Below are positions 43,863 to 53,281 of a stretch of 64,000 nucleotides of DNA, piece after piece. The DNA lies in assembly GCA_903919125.1 (NCBI GenBank), contig CAIXGS010000005.1, positions 94,719 to 158,718 on the forward strand, read 5' to 3'. Positions within the stretch are counted from its first letter, which is position 1. Each line of letters starts with the position of its first letter. The stretch is from an uncultured Spartobacteria bacterium (GTDB lineage Bacteria; Verrucomicrobiota; Verrucomicrobiia; Chthoniobacterales; Chthoniobacteraceae). The position numbers and the translations under genes are program-made. The notes beneath the pieces are model-generated. The model was not told the DNA's origin, did no database searches, and was given only the letters and a program-made list of their open reading frames with translations.

Positions 43863-45263
43863 TTAGGCGATGATTTCTTTCACCACCTCGCCATACACAT
43901 CGGTGAGGCGGAAATCTCTGCCCAGATGGCGGCGGGTCAGCTTGGTGTGGTCCACGCCCAGTTGATGCAGCATGGTCGCGTGCAGGTCGTGGATGTGCAC
44001 CTTGCCCGACACGACGCGGTAGCCCATGTCGTCGGTCTCGCCGAACGTCATCCCGCCTTTGATTCCGCCGCCGGCCATCCAGCTACAGAAGCTCTCGGGC
44101 TGGTGTTCGCGGCCGTGCTTGTCGATCGGAGCCGTACCGCTGAGATCTTGGCTCCATGGCGTACGGCCAAATTCACCGCTCCATAGAACCAGCGTGTCCT
44201 CCAGCAGGCCTCGGGACTTCAGGTCCTTTAGCAGGGCTGCGACGGGCTGGTCCGTTTGGGCACACAGTTTTGGAAGGTTGCCGCGAATATCACCGTGGTG
44301 GTCCCAGCCGCCCATGGTGACTTGGACAAACCGCACGCCAGCCTCGCTCAGTTTGCGGGCAAGGAGACACGCACGGCCGTTCTTGTCCGTGTCCTTTCCG
44401 TCCACACCGTAGAGCTTCCGTGTGGCCTCGGTCTCCTTGGAAATGTCGACAATGCCGGGCGTCGTGGTTTGCATGCGAAAGGCCAACTCGAGGTTCTGGA
44501 TCATCCCCTCCATGCTTGCCTCTCCATTGAGATCCCCAACGAGCCTGCGGTTCATTTTTTGCATTAGCTCTATGCGCTCGCGCTGAACCTCGTCGCTCGG
44601 GGAGACGTTCTGAAGATTTTCGATGGGCGACATCTTGTCGTTCAATGGTACTTTGAGCGCCGTGCCCTGATGAATCGCGGGGAGGAATGCGGAGCCGTAT
44701 TCACGGACGCCGCCGGGCTGGATAGATACAAAGCTTGGAAGGTCTTGGTTTTCCGTTCCCAAACCGTAGCTTACCCAGGCGCCCATCGAGGGGCGGACTT
44801 CAGCAAAGGTGCCTGTGTGAAACTGCAACGTTGCGCCGGCATGCTGCGGATTGTCCGCATTCATGCCTCGGAGGAGGCAGATATCGTCGGCGACGCTTGC
44901 GAGATGCGGCATCAAGTCTGAAATCATCATGCCTGACTGGCCGCGTGGGCGCACCGGCGCCATTTCGCCAAGAGCCAGATATTTATCGGTTCCGACCTGG
45001 GTAAGTTCAGGCCGCAGCGGCGAGTCGATGGTCTGGCCGTGTTTGGAAGTGATGAACGGCTTGGGATCGAAGAGGTCCATTTGCGAGGGACCGCCGGCCA
45101 TAAAAAGAAAGATGACCCGTTTGGCCTTGGGGATCATTCCGGGAATCTTGACTGCAAGCGGGTTTGTTGCCGCTTGGAGAATATCGCTGAGGGCGAGGGC
45201 ACCGAAGCCGCATGCGGTGCGCTGGAGCCACTGGCGTCGGTTGAGCGGAAGCAATGTTTTCAT
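43863..45263 (-). CDS. DUF1501 protein with Tat-type signal
   Basis: A 466-residue exported DUF1501 protein with the alkaline-phosphatase/sulfatase-like fold. The start at 45263 (MKTLLPLNRRQWLQ) puts a twin-arginine-like NRRQWLQ motif and hydrophobic core at the N-terminus; the frame runs 16 codons further but would overlap the neighbouring gene. Family segments are IFLFMAGGPSQMDLFDPKP, the GGWDHHGDI stretch, LVLWSGEFGRTPW, and DLHATMLHQLGVDHTKLTRRH at the end. DUF1501 genes in planctomycetes and verrucomicrobia usually lie beside a cytochrome-DUF1549-DUF1553 gene, as here (16 bp upstream). The function of the pair is unproven; a role in polysaccharide use is often suggested. Confidence 0.92.
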   Translation of the reverse strand: MKTLLPLNRRQWLQRTACGFGALALSDILQAATNPLAVKIPGMIPKAKRVIFLFMAGGPSQMDLFDPKPFITSKHGQTIDSPLRPELTQVGTDKYLALGEMAPVRPRGQSGMMISDLMPHLASVADDICLLRGMNADNPQHAGATLQFHTGTFAEVRPSMGAWVSYGLGTENQDLPSFVSIQPGGVREYGSAFLPAIHQGTALKVPLNDKMSPIENLQNVSPSDEVQRERIELMQKMNRRLVGDLNGEASMEGMIQNLELAFRMQTTTPGIVDISKETEATRKLYGVDGKDTDKNGRACLLARKLSEAGVRFVQVTMGGWDHHGDIRGNLPKLCAQTDQPVAALLKDLKSRGLLEDTLVLWSGEFGRTPWSQDLSGTAPIDKHGREHQPESFCSWMAGGGIKGGMTFGETDDMGYRVVSGKVHIHDLHATMLHQLGVDHTKLTRRHLGRDFRLTDVYGEVVKEIIA

Positions 45264-45279
45264 GGTTTCTAGTGGTTGC

Positions 45280-47865
45280 TTAAATGCGGTAGATAAATTG
45301 GTTAGAGGCAAGCAGGCTGTGGCAAAGCTCGACCCATGCCAGCAATTCGGCGGAGGGGCGTCCCTTAAGAAGAGGCTCGATTTTTTCTAGGAAACGCGTG
45401 GCGTCGCTGTGTTCCTCAGAGGTGATCGGCCTGCCTAGTGTTCGGAGCCAGAGGTCGTCCAAACGGGCGTCGCGTTCAGACAGTTTCTTGGTGATGTTTT
45501 TGGCGAGGGCCCCAGCGCGTTTGCGCAACAAATCGTTGTTCAACAGAAAGAGCGCTTGGGTCGGTACAACCGTCTGCGGCCTCTGACCCGCGATCTGCGC
45601 CGGATCGACAAAGTCGAAGAAACTGCGCACTCGGTCCGGTCCGGCGAAGCCCCCACGCATCACTGGAAGATACACGGTCCGTTCAAACTCTTGGGAGGGA
45701 CGCGGAACTTTGTGCGCGTAGTTTGGCGGGTTCACCCCTTTTGCTACGAGAGAACCCGTATTGTCTGGATTTTCCATGACAAGTGCGGGACCGCCGGAAT
45801 CCGTCTTGAGCTCCTCGCTAACAGCCAGCATGGCGTCGCGAATAATTTCGGCGTCGAGGCGCTGCCGGTTCATTCTCCAAAGGAGGCGGTTATCGGGATC
45901 GACTTTAAGGGCTAGCGAATCATTGGCCGTGCTCATTCTGTAGGCGCGGCTCAGCACAAGGGACCGGATCAACTTCTTCTGCGACCAACCTGTCTGCATG
46001 AAGCGCGAGGCAAGATGATCGAGTAGTTCCGGATGAGAGGGCAGCTCTCCGCGCACGCCAAAGTAGTCAACACTCCGAACGAGTCCCTCACCAAACAGCT
46101 TCTGCCAGATGCGGTTCACCGCCACTCGTGCAGTCAGCGGATTGCGGTTGTCCGCGAGCCACTCGGCGAGCTGCAAGCGGCCGCTCTGGTCTTGAGGGAT
46201 CTGCGGAAAAGCCGACCAAGACGCCACTCGCACCGTGCCGCGTGGAATCATCGGACCGGGCGCGTAGGGGTTGCCGCGGATATATACGGGCATGTCCTGC
46301 GGCTTTTCTCCATCCTGCATGGCAAAGGCTTTTGGAACCTTAGAACGGAAAAACTCAGCGTGTTGAATCTCTGCAGCCAGCTTTTTTAACTTTTCCGTAA
46401 GCTCATCCCGTTTTTTGGTGATCGCCTCTTTATCGGAGCCGGGATCCTGCTTGGCATCGGCAGGCTTGGCGCTCTGCGGCCCCTTGGCTTCGTCAGCAGT
46501 TGCGGGGACTACGGGGCCGGCGCCACTGGCCGTTTCTGTGGGAGCGGCTTTCTCGAGTTTTTCAATACGTGCAACCTCGGCGGTGAGAGCGTTTTTTTCG
46601 GCCGTGAGGCGGGTTTGGTCCGCCTTCAACGCAACGATCTTCTCAGCGTGTTCGGCCTCCTGCATCTGTCGTGCGGCGAGCTGTTCGGGTGTTTCTGGAA
46701 GGTCGGTTGTGTTGAGTCGGCTCCAGACTCCGAACGGTATCTTGTGCGTGGAGGGGGAACTGCGAAGCATCCCGGCGATGCCGTAATAATCCTCGACTCC
46801 AATCGGGTCGAACTTGTGGTCGTGACAGCGAACACAGCCCATCGTCATTCCCATGAACACCGTTCCGAGTTTACTGATTTGAGAGTCGATGTGGTCCGCC
46901 TCCATTTTGCCCTTGTCGGGATTCACAATTTCAACATCGCCGACCATGAGAAAGCCGGTCGCGATGATGTTTTCCGCGCGGTCTTCAACTGATTTGGCGG
47001 GCATCAAATCGCCCGCAATCTGTTCCCTCACAAACTCATCAAAAGGCTTGTCGTTGTTGAACGCATTGATGAGGTAATCGCGGTAGCGCCAGGCATGCTC
47101 CGCAAAGACCGAGTTGGAGGTGCCCATCATGTCGGAGTAACCCGTTAGATCCTGCCAATGGCGCGTCCAGCGTTCTCCAAAAGCCCGGGAACTCAGAAGA
47201 CGGTCGACCACCTTTTCACAGGCGTTTGGAGCGTTGTCTTTTACGAACTCCCGTATCTCTTCGGGTTTCGGGGGAAGACCTGTCAGGTCAAGGCTCACAC
47301 GGCGCAGCCAGACAAAGCGGTCTGCATCCACCACTGGTTTGAGAGAAGCCTGCTCAAGCTTTGCCAGCACAAACCTGTCGACCGCTTCCACAGGCCAGGC
47401 TTTGTCCTTCACGGCCGGAACTGGTGGGTTGCCGACAGGTTGAAATGCCCAGAATTTGCGGCCTTCCTCGATGTCAATTGTCCGCTTTTTTGCACCGCCC
47501 GCAGCAACTCTCGGGTCGGGTGCGCCCAGCTTCACCCACTGCTCAAGTATGGCGATTTCATTAGCAGCTAGCTTCGATTTTGGCGGCATCGCAAAGTCTG
47601 CGTCTGCATAGCGGACGGCTTTGATGACCAAGCTCTTTTCCAAGTCGCCCGGCCGTACCGCCGGACCGTTGTCGCCTCCGTGCTCCCAGCCGCTGCGTGA
47701 GTCTAGCGCAAGGCCGCCCTTGATTTTTTTATCATGTGAATGGCACTCGTAGCAGCTCTTTTGCAGCAGCGGTAAAACCTTCGCTTCAAAGAACGCGTTG
47801 TCGTCGTCCGAGGCGTGCAGCGCACCGGTCAGGGCGAATGTTGCGATGAGGAGTTGGCGTTTCAT
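45280..47865 (-). CDS. planctomycete-type cytochrome / DUF1549 / DUF1553 protein
   Basis: An 861-residue exported protein. It has a signal peptide at 1-18 and a cytochrome c-like heme site CYECH at 38-42, with FAMPPK as the likely Met ligand region. DUF1549 (PSCyt2, about 140-345) has WTRHWQDLTGYSDM and HKFDPI, and the C-terminal DUF1553 (PSD1, about 540-840) has RVAVNRIWQKLFGEGLV and LFLLNNDLL. Between them is an inserted coiled-coil of about 110 residues (roughly 395-510), broken by a Pro/Ala/Thr-rich spacer. It is followed 16 bp later by its usual partner, DUF1501. A redox-linked envelope role is likely but uncharacterised. Confidence 0.92.
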   Translation of the reverse strand: MKRQLLIATFALTGALHASDDDNAFFEAKVLPLLQKSCYECHSHDKKIKGGLALDSRSGWEHGGDNGPAVRPGDLEKSLVIKAVRYADADFAMPPKSKLAANEIAILEQWVKLGAPDPRVAAGGAKKRTIDIEEGRKFWAFQPVGNPPVPAVKDKAWPVEAVDRFVLAKLEQASLKPVVDADRFVWLRRVSLDLTGLPPKPEEIREFVKDNAPNACEKVVDRLLSSRAFGERWTRHWQDLTGYSDMMGTSNSVFAEHAWRYRDYLINAFNNDKPFDEFVREQIAGDLMPAKSVEDRAENIIATGFLMVGDVEIVNPDKGKMEADHIDSQISKLGTVFMGMTMGCVRCHDHKFDPIGVEDYYGIAGMLRSSPSTHKIPFGVWSRLNTTDLPETPEQLAARQMQEAEHAEKIVALKADQTRLTAEKNALTAEVARIEKLEKAAPTETASGAGPVVPATADEAKGPQSAKPADAKQDPGSDKEAITKKRDELTEKLKKLAAEIQHAEFFRSKVPKAFAMQDGEKPQDMPVYIRGNPYAPGPMIPRGTVRVASWSAFPQIPQDQSGRLQLAEWLADNRNPLTARVAVNRIWQKLFGEGLVRSVDYFGVRGELPSHPELLDHLASRFMQTGWSQKKLIRSLVLSRAYRMSTANDSLALKVDPDNRLLWRMNRQRLDAEIIRDAMLAVSEELKTDSGGPALVMENPDNTGSLVAKGVNPPNYAHKVPRPSQEFERTVYLPVMRGGFAGPDRVRSFFDFVDPAQIAGQRPQTVVPTQALFLLNNDLLRKRAGALAKNITKKLSERDARLDDLWLRTLGRPITSEEHSDATRFLEKIEPLLKGRPSAELLAWVELCHSLLASNQFIYRI

Positions 47866-47877
47866 GGCACGAGTTAA

Positions 47878-49587
47878 TCAAGGAAGGCGGCACGGCAGCA
47901 CAACCCGCGACAGTGCTCCTGGCTTGTGATGCACCTGCTCAGTGGCAATGGCGGTCCTACTGCCGAAGGGGCCTTCACCGGTGTTGGGGTTGCGGTCGTA
48001 AAGAGGGAAGAGCGAGCCGCAGACGTCCACGCGCAGCTTGTGGCCTTTCGCGATGGTCGCGGCGCACGGACCGAGGTCGACGGTGATTTCATACACCTCC
48101 CCGGGCTTGAGCGATTGCGGCTTTAGCAGCGAATCGCGATAGCGTCCGCGCAGGATGCCGGTGGCGAGGTTTTGCGCGAAGCCGTCGGGGCGCACATCCA
48201 CGAGCTTCACAGCCCAGTCTGCATCTGGGGTGTCGGCGGAAACATGCAGCTTCGCCTCGATATTGCCGGCGAAGGTGAGCGGCTCACTCAGCTCATCGCT
48301 CGTATAAACCAGCACATCCTCACGATCCTCGGTCGCGCTTTGATCGACCGGTCCCCACACGGCCGCTTTGATCGGGCGCGCTTCTGTGACCGGACACGCA
48401 GGCACTGGATTCGTGGGATCCGCGTGGAAAGTGTCGGCGGGATCGTCCTTCGTCGGAGCTTCACGAGTGAGGCGTCCACCGCCCTTGCGCGTGTTCGCTT
48501 TTCCATCGGAACGCAAATGGAAAGACGTCGCAGTAAAGCCCTCCGGCGGCCAGGTCTGTGCGTCGCGCCAAACGTTGTCGCCCATCGAAAAATAGCGCAC
48601 TGGCGGGAAAGGCTTCGCCAGGGCGGCGGCGTCTTGTTTGAGGTGACGATCGAACCAGTCGAGTTGCTGAGCAAACGTATCAACTGAGGCATCCGCCCCG
48701 AACTCCACCTCACCGGTTTTCGTTTTCCCCACGCTGCCGTGATCCCACGGGCCGAGGACTAGCCGTTGCTGCTGGCGCGTCGTCGCATCATGCGCCTGCT
48801 TCTGCATGATCATAAAATTGCCGACTGATTCACGCGAAAAGTAATCGTAGTAGCCGACGACATGCAACGCCGGCAGGGTAAGGTCTGCCAGGCGCGGAGT
48901 CAGATCAAGCCGCGTCCAAAAACCATTCGGTTCCGGATGCGTAAGGAAGGCATCGAGCCACGGCATCGGCCAACCAATCGCCTCATCCACATCGCTGAGC
49001 GGAAGGTGCATTAGAGCAACGTTCATGTCGGCCGGTTTTGCGCCTGCGGGCTTTGAGGTATTGCCCGCGATCCAGCCCGCGATGAGCGAAAGCCGGACAG
49101 CGCCCCCGAGGTAAAGGTTGCGATAAAAACTGCTCCACGTCGCCTGCGGCGCAATCGCCGCGAGTCCCGGTGGCTGTTCTACTGCCGCCTGCCACTGCAC
49201 CGCACCGACATACGAGCCGCCCATCATGCCCACGCGCCCGCTGCTCCACGGCTGCCGAGTGATCCACTCGATGGTGTCGTAGCCATCCTGTCCTTCGTTG
49301 TTGTAGGGAGCCATGACGCCCTCGGACGCACGCGTGCCGCGGCAATCCTGGATCACCGCGATGTAACCCGCCTTCGCGAATTTTTCCGCCGTACCCTTTG
49401 CCTTCGTGCGATCGTACGGGGTGCGCATGAGCACCACAGGTGCCTTCCCAACCGCGTCGTCGCGGTAAATGTCCGTGACAAGCTTGATGCCATCGCGCAT
49501 TGGCACGGCAATGGTTTCAATGCGGACCTCGGCTGTGGCCGAGACGCAGAGGGCGATGAGCGTGAACAGACTGGGCAGTGCTTTCAT
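47878..49587 (-). CDS. CocE/NonD-family (X-Pro dipeptidyl-peptidase S15-like) hydrolase
   Basis: A 569-residue exported alpha/beta hydrolase. The signal peptide ends near SATAE at 16-20. The catalytic part begins VPMRDGIKLVTDIYRDD; the DCRGTRASEG motif is typical of CocE and glutaryl acylase relatives. The nucleophile Ser125 sits in GGSYVGA. A lid region follows, and the C-terminal jelly-roll domain (about 380-569) contains VSADTPDADWAVKLVDV and GHKLRVDVCGSLFPLYDRN. Such enzymes cleave esters or amides, and activity cannot be narrowed further. It is 12 bp upstream of the DUF1549 gene and 3 bp downstream of the GntR regulator gene, so it belongs to the same transcription unit. Confidence 0.9.
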   Translation of the reverse strand: MKALPSLFTLIALCVSATAEVRIETIAVPMRDGIKLVTDIYRDDAVGKAPVVLMRTPYDRTKAKGTAEKFAKAGYIAVIQDCRGTRASEGVMAPYNNEGQDGYDTIEWITRQPWSSGRVGMMGGSYVGAVQWQAAVEQPPGLAAIAPQATWSSFYRNLYLGGAVRLSLIAGWIAGNTSKPAGAKPADMNVALMHLPLSDVDEAIGWPMPWLDAFLTHPEPNGFWTRLDLTPRLADLTLPALHVVGYYDYFSRESVGNFMIMQKQAHDATTRQQQRLVLGPWDHGSVGKTKTGEVEFGADASVDTFAQQLDWFDRHLKQDAAALAKPFPPVRYFSMGDNVWRDAQTWPPEGFTATSFHLRSDGKANTRKGGGRLTREAPTKDDPADTFHADPTNPVPACPVTEARPIKAAVWGPVDQSATEDREDVLVYTSDELSEPLTFAGNIEAKLHVSADTPDADWAVKLVDVRPDGFAQNLATGILRGRYRDSLLKPQSLKPGEVYEITVDLGPCAATIAKGHKLRVDVCGSLFPLYDRNPNTGEGPFGSRTAIATEQVHHKPGALSRVVLPCRLP

Positions 49588-49590
49588 AAC

Positions 49591-50301
49591 TTACTTGGAA
49601 TTGCGGGATTTCAGCGAGGGCAGGTCCATGTCGTCCCCGGCAGCGAGGATGTGGATTCGCATCGCCTCGCATGCGGCGGTGGCGTCGCGTCGTTCGATCG
49701 CGCTGAGAATCTGCGAGTGATGCTCGATGGCCGCTTTCTTGCCGATACGCCCGATGGTGCGCAGGCGGCTAGCGATACCGATTTCGGCAAGCGAATCGAG
49801 AATCAGGCGATAGATCAGATTACCGCTGGCATCAGCGACGGCGTGATGAAAAGCGATGTCGGCCTCGATTGCCGCCGCGTTGTCGGGGGCCATTTCCAAC
49901 TGTGATTGGATCCTGCGCATGGTGTTGATTTGCTCCATCGTGGCGCGCTGTGCTGCGAAAGCGGCGGCGTCGGGTTCGATGGAAAGTCGCGTCTCGTTGA
50001 GCTGTTGCAGGCGCTCGGCGACATCGGGGATGAGCAGTGAGAGTGAGTCATTTAACGGGCGGTGGAGTTTGTCCACGACCTTGATTCCAGTGCCATGCTG
50101 GATGTCGAGCATGCCCTGCTGTTCGAGCCGCTTGGTGGCCTCGCGCACGACAGTGCGGCTCACGCCGAGTTGCTCGGCTAGCGAACGCTCGGCGGGCAGC
50201 CAGCGATCCTTATCACTGCTGCCGTCACGGATGAGCTCGGCGAGTTGCTGGCAGACGCCTTCGACGAGAGAAGTGGGACGTTGGAGTGCAGTGATGTTCA
50301 T
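49591..50301 (-). CDS. GntR-family transcriptional regulator, FadR/FCD subfamily
   Basis: A 236-residue regulator. The N-terminal winged helix-turn-helix (about 10-80) has LPAERSLAEQLGVSRTVVREA followed by LEQQGMLDIQHGTGI. The C-terminal all-helical FCD domain (about 95-230) has the metal/ligand-type positions in ADIAFHHAVADASGN and EHHSQILSAIERRD. FCD regulators sense sugar acids, lactate or other carboxylates and are often repressors. The ATG at 50301 is preferred over the TTG at 50304. It is placed directly after the SDR gene. Two matching palindromes, upstream of the SDR gene (51075-51093) and of the FAH gene (63116-63133), fit its likely operators. Confidence 0.92.
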   Translation of the reverse strand: MNITALQRPTSLVEGVCQQLAELIRDGSSDKDRWLPAERSLAEQLGVSRTVVREATKRLEQQGMLDIQHGTGIKVVDKLHRPLNDSLSLLIPDVAERLQQLNETRLSIEPDAAAFAAQRATMEQINTMRRIQSQLEMAPDNAAAIEADIAFHHAVADASGNLIYRLILDSLAEIGIASRLRTIGRIGKKAAIEHHSQILSAIERRDATAACEAMRIHILAAGDDMDLPSLKSRNSK

Positions 50302-50316
50302 CAAATGTGCGTAGTG

Positions 50317-51069
50317 CTAGTAAGTGGCGCGTCCGCCGGAGAGGTCAAAGACGGCGGCGGTGGTGAAGGAGCAATCTTCAGAGCAAAGCCATGCGACTAG
50401 TGCGGCAGCTTCCTCCTTGGTGCCAAGGCGACCCATCGGAATTTTCGCGAGCATATAGTCGATCTGCGACTGCGGCATTTGCTGGAGGATGTCCGTCGCA
50501 ATCACAGCAGGGGTGACCGCGTTGACGGTGATGTTCGCGGTGGCGAGTTCCTTGCCGAGTGACTTCGTAAGCGCGATGACGCCCGCCTTCGAAGCGCTGT
50601 AGTGCGCCGCGTTCGGGTTGCCTTCCTTGCCGGCGATGGAAGCAATGCTGACGATGCGACCGTAGCCGTTCTTGAGCAGGTGCGGCACGACGGCGTGGCA
50701 GCAGTAGAAGGGCCCGTTGAGATTGACGTCCATCACGCGCCGCCAGTCGTCGGGATTTAGCTCCCACGTTTTTGCATTGCCGCCGGTGATGCCGGCATTG
50801 TTCACAAGAATGTCGAGTTTCCCAAACGCAACGGCAGTGTCTTCTGCTGCAGCCTGCACCGAAGCGAAATCGGCGAGATTCACCGTCGCGGTGTGAACCG
50901 TTCCAGCATTCGCGAGATCGTTGGCGGCCTGCTCAAGCGCAGTAGGGTCCACATCCCAAAGTGAGACTTTGGCCCCAGAGGCGAGCAGGCGTTCTGCGAT
51001 GGCGCGGCCAATACCACGGGCGCCTCCGGTGACAATTGCGGTTCGATTCTGAAGGTCGATTCGGTTCAT
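50317..51069 (-). CDS. SDR-family NAD(P)-dependent oxidoreductase
   Basis: A 250-residue classical short-chain dehydrogenase. The cofactor motif TGGARGIG is at 14-21 and is followed by an Asp after strand 2 (LWDVD, residue 39), suggesting NAD. NNAG is at 90-93, and the catalytic residues are Ser144, Tyr157 and Lys161 (YSASK). Sequence level alone would give a FabG-like label, but the setting with an FAH-family hydrolase, a mutarotase-family protein, a GntR/FCD regulator and a Glc-type oxidase fits a sugar or 2-keto-3-deoxy-sugar-acid dehydrogenase (LRA5-like). That is inference. It is the first gene of a unit with the regulator 15 bp downstream, behind a candidate operator. Confidence 0.9.
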   Translation of the reverse strand: MNRIDLQNRTAIVTGGARGIGRAIAERLLASGAKVSLWDVDPTALEQAANDLANAGTVHTATVNLADFASVQAAAEDTAVAFGKLDILVNNAGITGGNAKTWELNPDDWRRVMDVNLNGPFYCCHAVVPHLLKNGYGRIVSIASIAGKEGNPNAAHYSASKAGVIALTKSLGKELATANITVNAVTPAVIATDILQQMPQSQIDYMLAKIPMGRLGTKEEAAALVAWLCSEDCSFTTAAVFDLSGGRATY

Positions 51070-51074
51070 TGGGA

Positions 51075-51093
51075 TGGTCAGAGGTCATACCTC
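51075..51093. promoter_or_regulatory. candidate FadR-type operator upstream of the SDR gene
   Basis: TGGTCAGAGGTCATACCTC contains a perfect palindrome, GAGGT-CAT-ACCTC (51081-51093), only 12 bp before the SDR start. It fits the general FadR-subfamily pattern with GT and AC half sites three bases apart. Sixteen of seventeen bases (TGGTCAGAGGTCxTACC) are repeated upstream of the FAH gene. Confidence 0.55.
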
Positions 51094-51153
51094 ATAAGAG
51101 CAAATCTTGATGTCTGCATTTTCTTAGAATTCAGGAAAAGCAAGGGTGGTGCT

Positions 51154-52347
51154 TCAAATGTCAAAGTCCACACCCGGGTCGAGGAGTTGGATGATGTGTT
51201 TCACTTCGTAGGGGCGCACGACGAGGCCGCTGGCGCCTGCGGAGTGCCATTGCATCATACAGACGTGATTCGACGTGCCGAGGATGACGGGGATGCCTTC
51301 GGCTTCGTTGAGAAAGGCGGACTTGCTGGCGAGGATGGCGTGGGCGTTCTCTGGTTTTTGGATGTTGTAAACGCCGCCCGAACCGCAGCAGTCTCTGGCG
51401 TTCGGCGCGAATTCCCAGCGGTGGCCGGTAGCATCGAGGACCTTGGAGGGAATGCCGGCGAGCTTCTGCCCGTGCACGAGATGGCAGGGTAAATCAACAT
51501 ACAGGCGCGCTGTGCTTCCGTGCCGCTCGCGCCGCACGGGGCCAAGTTCGCCAAGAAAATCGAGCACGTCCCGCACGGGTTTGTCGGGAGCTAGAGACTT
51601 GCCGAGCGCGTAGCCGCAGCCGGAGGAGTTGCTGACAACGGCATCAACATCGAGCGGGAGAAATGCGCGACGGTTTTGATCACGAAGTGCATCGACACCT
51701 TCGAGGCCGGTATGCTCTTGGAAGGCGCCGCAGCACGTCTGGTCGTCGGGGATGATGACCTGCACGTTGTTCTCGATGAGTACTCGGACGGTTGCGAAAT
51801 TAATTTCGCGGAACGCTGCTTCCATGAGGCAACCGGTCAGGAAGGCGACGCGCGGCCCGGTGGGCCGATACCGCTGCATGAGCTTGCGCGTGTAGTCGGC
51901 GGTGCTTTGCAGCACGGCGGGCCGGCCTTTGAAAAGGAAGCGGTGCAGCGGCAAGCCGAGTCTCCGCAGCAGACGTGCGGGCAGCAGCGCGAGATTGAAC
52001 CACGCGGGCCGACCCACCGCAGCAGCGGCGACTCGAAGCGCGAGAGCGGGTTTGAAACGCCCTGCGGCGACGTGGTCGTGCCGCGTGTGCTCAAATAGCT
52101 CGCCATAAGGCACATTCGCCGGACAGGCCGTCTCGCACGCGAGGCAACCAACGCATTCAGCTGTGTAAAAGTCCGTCCACTCATCCTGTGTTAGGCGACC
52201 GGCGGCTTCCTCGCTCCACAGGCGCAGGCGTCCCCGCGGCGAATTGTTTTCGTCGCCCGTGAGGTTGTATGTCGGACACACGGCGAGGCAGAAGCCACAG
52301 TGCGTGCAGTTCGAGAAATAATCGGGTAATACGGGTTTAGGATCCAT
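51154..52347 (-). CDS. glcF: glycolate/lactate oxidase iron-sulfur subunit (GlcF-like)
   Basis: A 397-residue subunit with two 4Fe-4S ferredoxin-type clusters: Cys14, Cys17, Cys20 and Cys24 (CTHCGFCLAVCP), then Cys65, Cys68, Cys71 and Cys75. Two CCG domains follow, recognised as CCGAFQEHTG and CCGSGGVYNIQKPE, as in GlcF and heterodisulfide-reductase D. It transfers electrons from the flavin subunit to the quinone pool at the inner membrane. Its start overlaps the end of the GlcE-like gene by 11 bp, completing a D-E-F order on one strand. Glycolate and D-lactate are the usual substrates in this family; lactate would fit the neighbouring sugar-acid genes. Confidence 0.92.
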   Translation of the reverse strand: MDPKPVLPDYFSNCTHCGFCLAVCPTYNLTGDENNSPRGRLRLWSEEAAGRLTQDEWTDFYTAECVGCLACETACPANVPYGELFEHTRHDHVAAGRFKPALALRVAAAAVGRPAWFNLALLPARLLRRLGLPLHRFLFKGRPAVLQSTADYTRKLMQRYRPTGPRVAFLTGCLMEAAFREINFATVRVLIENNVQVIIPDDQTCCGAFQEHTGLEGVDALRDQNRRAFLPLDVDAVVSNSSGCGYALGKSLAPDKPVRDVLDFLGELGPVRRERHGSTARLYVDLPCHLVHGQKLAGIPSKVLDATGHRWEFAPNARDCCGSGGVYNIQKPENAHAILASKSAFLNEAEGIPVILGTSNHVCMMQWHSAGASGLVVRPYEVKHIIQLLDPGVDFDI

Positions 52348-53281
52348 GGATGGCTTGTTCCAGAGTTTCGATCCACTGCGACTCGGTCACAGTCGGCGGG
52401 GTTGCGGGCAGCCAGCGCGAGTGCCAGTCGCCGCCGAGTGCATGCAACTCTCCGAGGTGAGGCTGCATGAGGGTATGGGCGCGTTCGGCTACGTCTTCGC
52501 CGACGTTGAGGTGAACATGAACAACGCCGTTGTAACACAGCGCTACGCAGCGCACGGCGTCGCGGGCGAGTTCACAGGCAAGGCCGATGGCGCGGTCGGG
52601 CGTGGTTTTCACAACTACATCTGGCAGGCCATCAAACGAAGGCGGCGGATTGTCTTGCAGTGTGAGCCGGGTGTGAGTCTCGGAAGCGATACAGCTGAGT
52701 TGAGCAGCGAAAATAGGTGCTTCGTCGGGCGGGCAATGAATCGCGACGCGCACGGAAAAAGCAGCACCTTCCGCGAGGAAGTCGACGGCGTCCCACCAGT
52801 GCATCCATCCGCTGTGCATGAGTCGCCTTACACAGTCGCGGAGCGCCGTGATGTCGCCGTCGAGGCGCGCCTCGAGATGGAAGCCGCAGTCGGGACGCAG
52901 GCGCAGCACATAGTCCACGGGCTCGCCAAAACGCCTGCCGCTGTGCAGGAGAAAGCGAAGCCAGTCGTAGCCAGTGGTCGTCTTTACTACTCGCTCACCG
53001 ATGCGCACGAGGCGGCCGCTGGGCAAACGCCAGTTGATGCCAAGAAGGTTGTCGCAATACGGCCCAAAGCGGCAGGACGCAGGCGCGTGCGTGGCGGCGG
53101 CGACTTGCTCGCGCAGCGTGGCGGCGGCATCCACGATGAGCGGGAAGCGTAGGCGATGCGCAGCGGCTTGCGCGTGAATGTCTGCGAACGTCGCACTGGC
53201 CGGCAGACACAGCGTGCCATCGACCGCATCCAAAAAAGGAGTGAAGAGGCGCTCGGCCTGCATAGGGGCAATTGTTTTCAT
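52337..53281 (-). CDS. glcE: FAD-binding subunit of glycolate/lactate oxidase (GlcE-like)
   Basis: A 314-residue protein related to GlcE, a short FAD-binding_4 family member lacking a full catalytic domain. The N-terminal third aligns with the FAD fold but is diverged. The segment CDNLLGINWRLPSGRLVRIG, then VVKTTTGYDWLRFL, is the best family signature. The C-terminal half is a small mixed domain. Its start overlaps the GlcD stop as ATGA (53278-53281), and its 3' end overlaps the GlcF start, so the three subunits are produced together. An in-frame ATG at residue 7 is an alternative start. Confidence 0.85.
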   Translation of the reverse strand: MKTIAPMQAERLFTPFLDAVDGTLCLPASATFADIHAQAAAHRLRFPLIVDAAATLREQVAAATHAPASCRFGPYCDNLLGINWRLPSGRLVRIGERVVKTTTGYDWLRFLLHSGRRFGEPVDYVLRLRPDCGFHLEARLDGDITALRDCVRRLMHSGWMHWWDAVDFLAEGAAFSVRVAIHCPPDEAPIFAAQLSCIASETHTRLTLQDNPPPSFDGLPDVVVKTTPDRAIGLACELARDAVRCVALCYNGVVHVHLNVGEDVAERAHTLMQPHLGELHALGGDWHSRWLPATPPTVTESQWIETLEQAIHGS

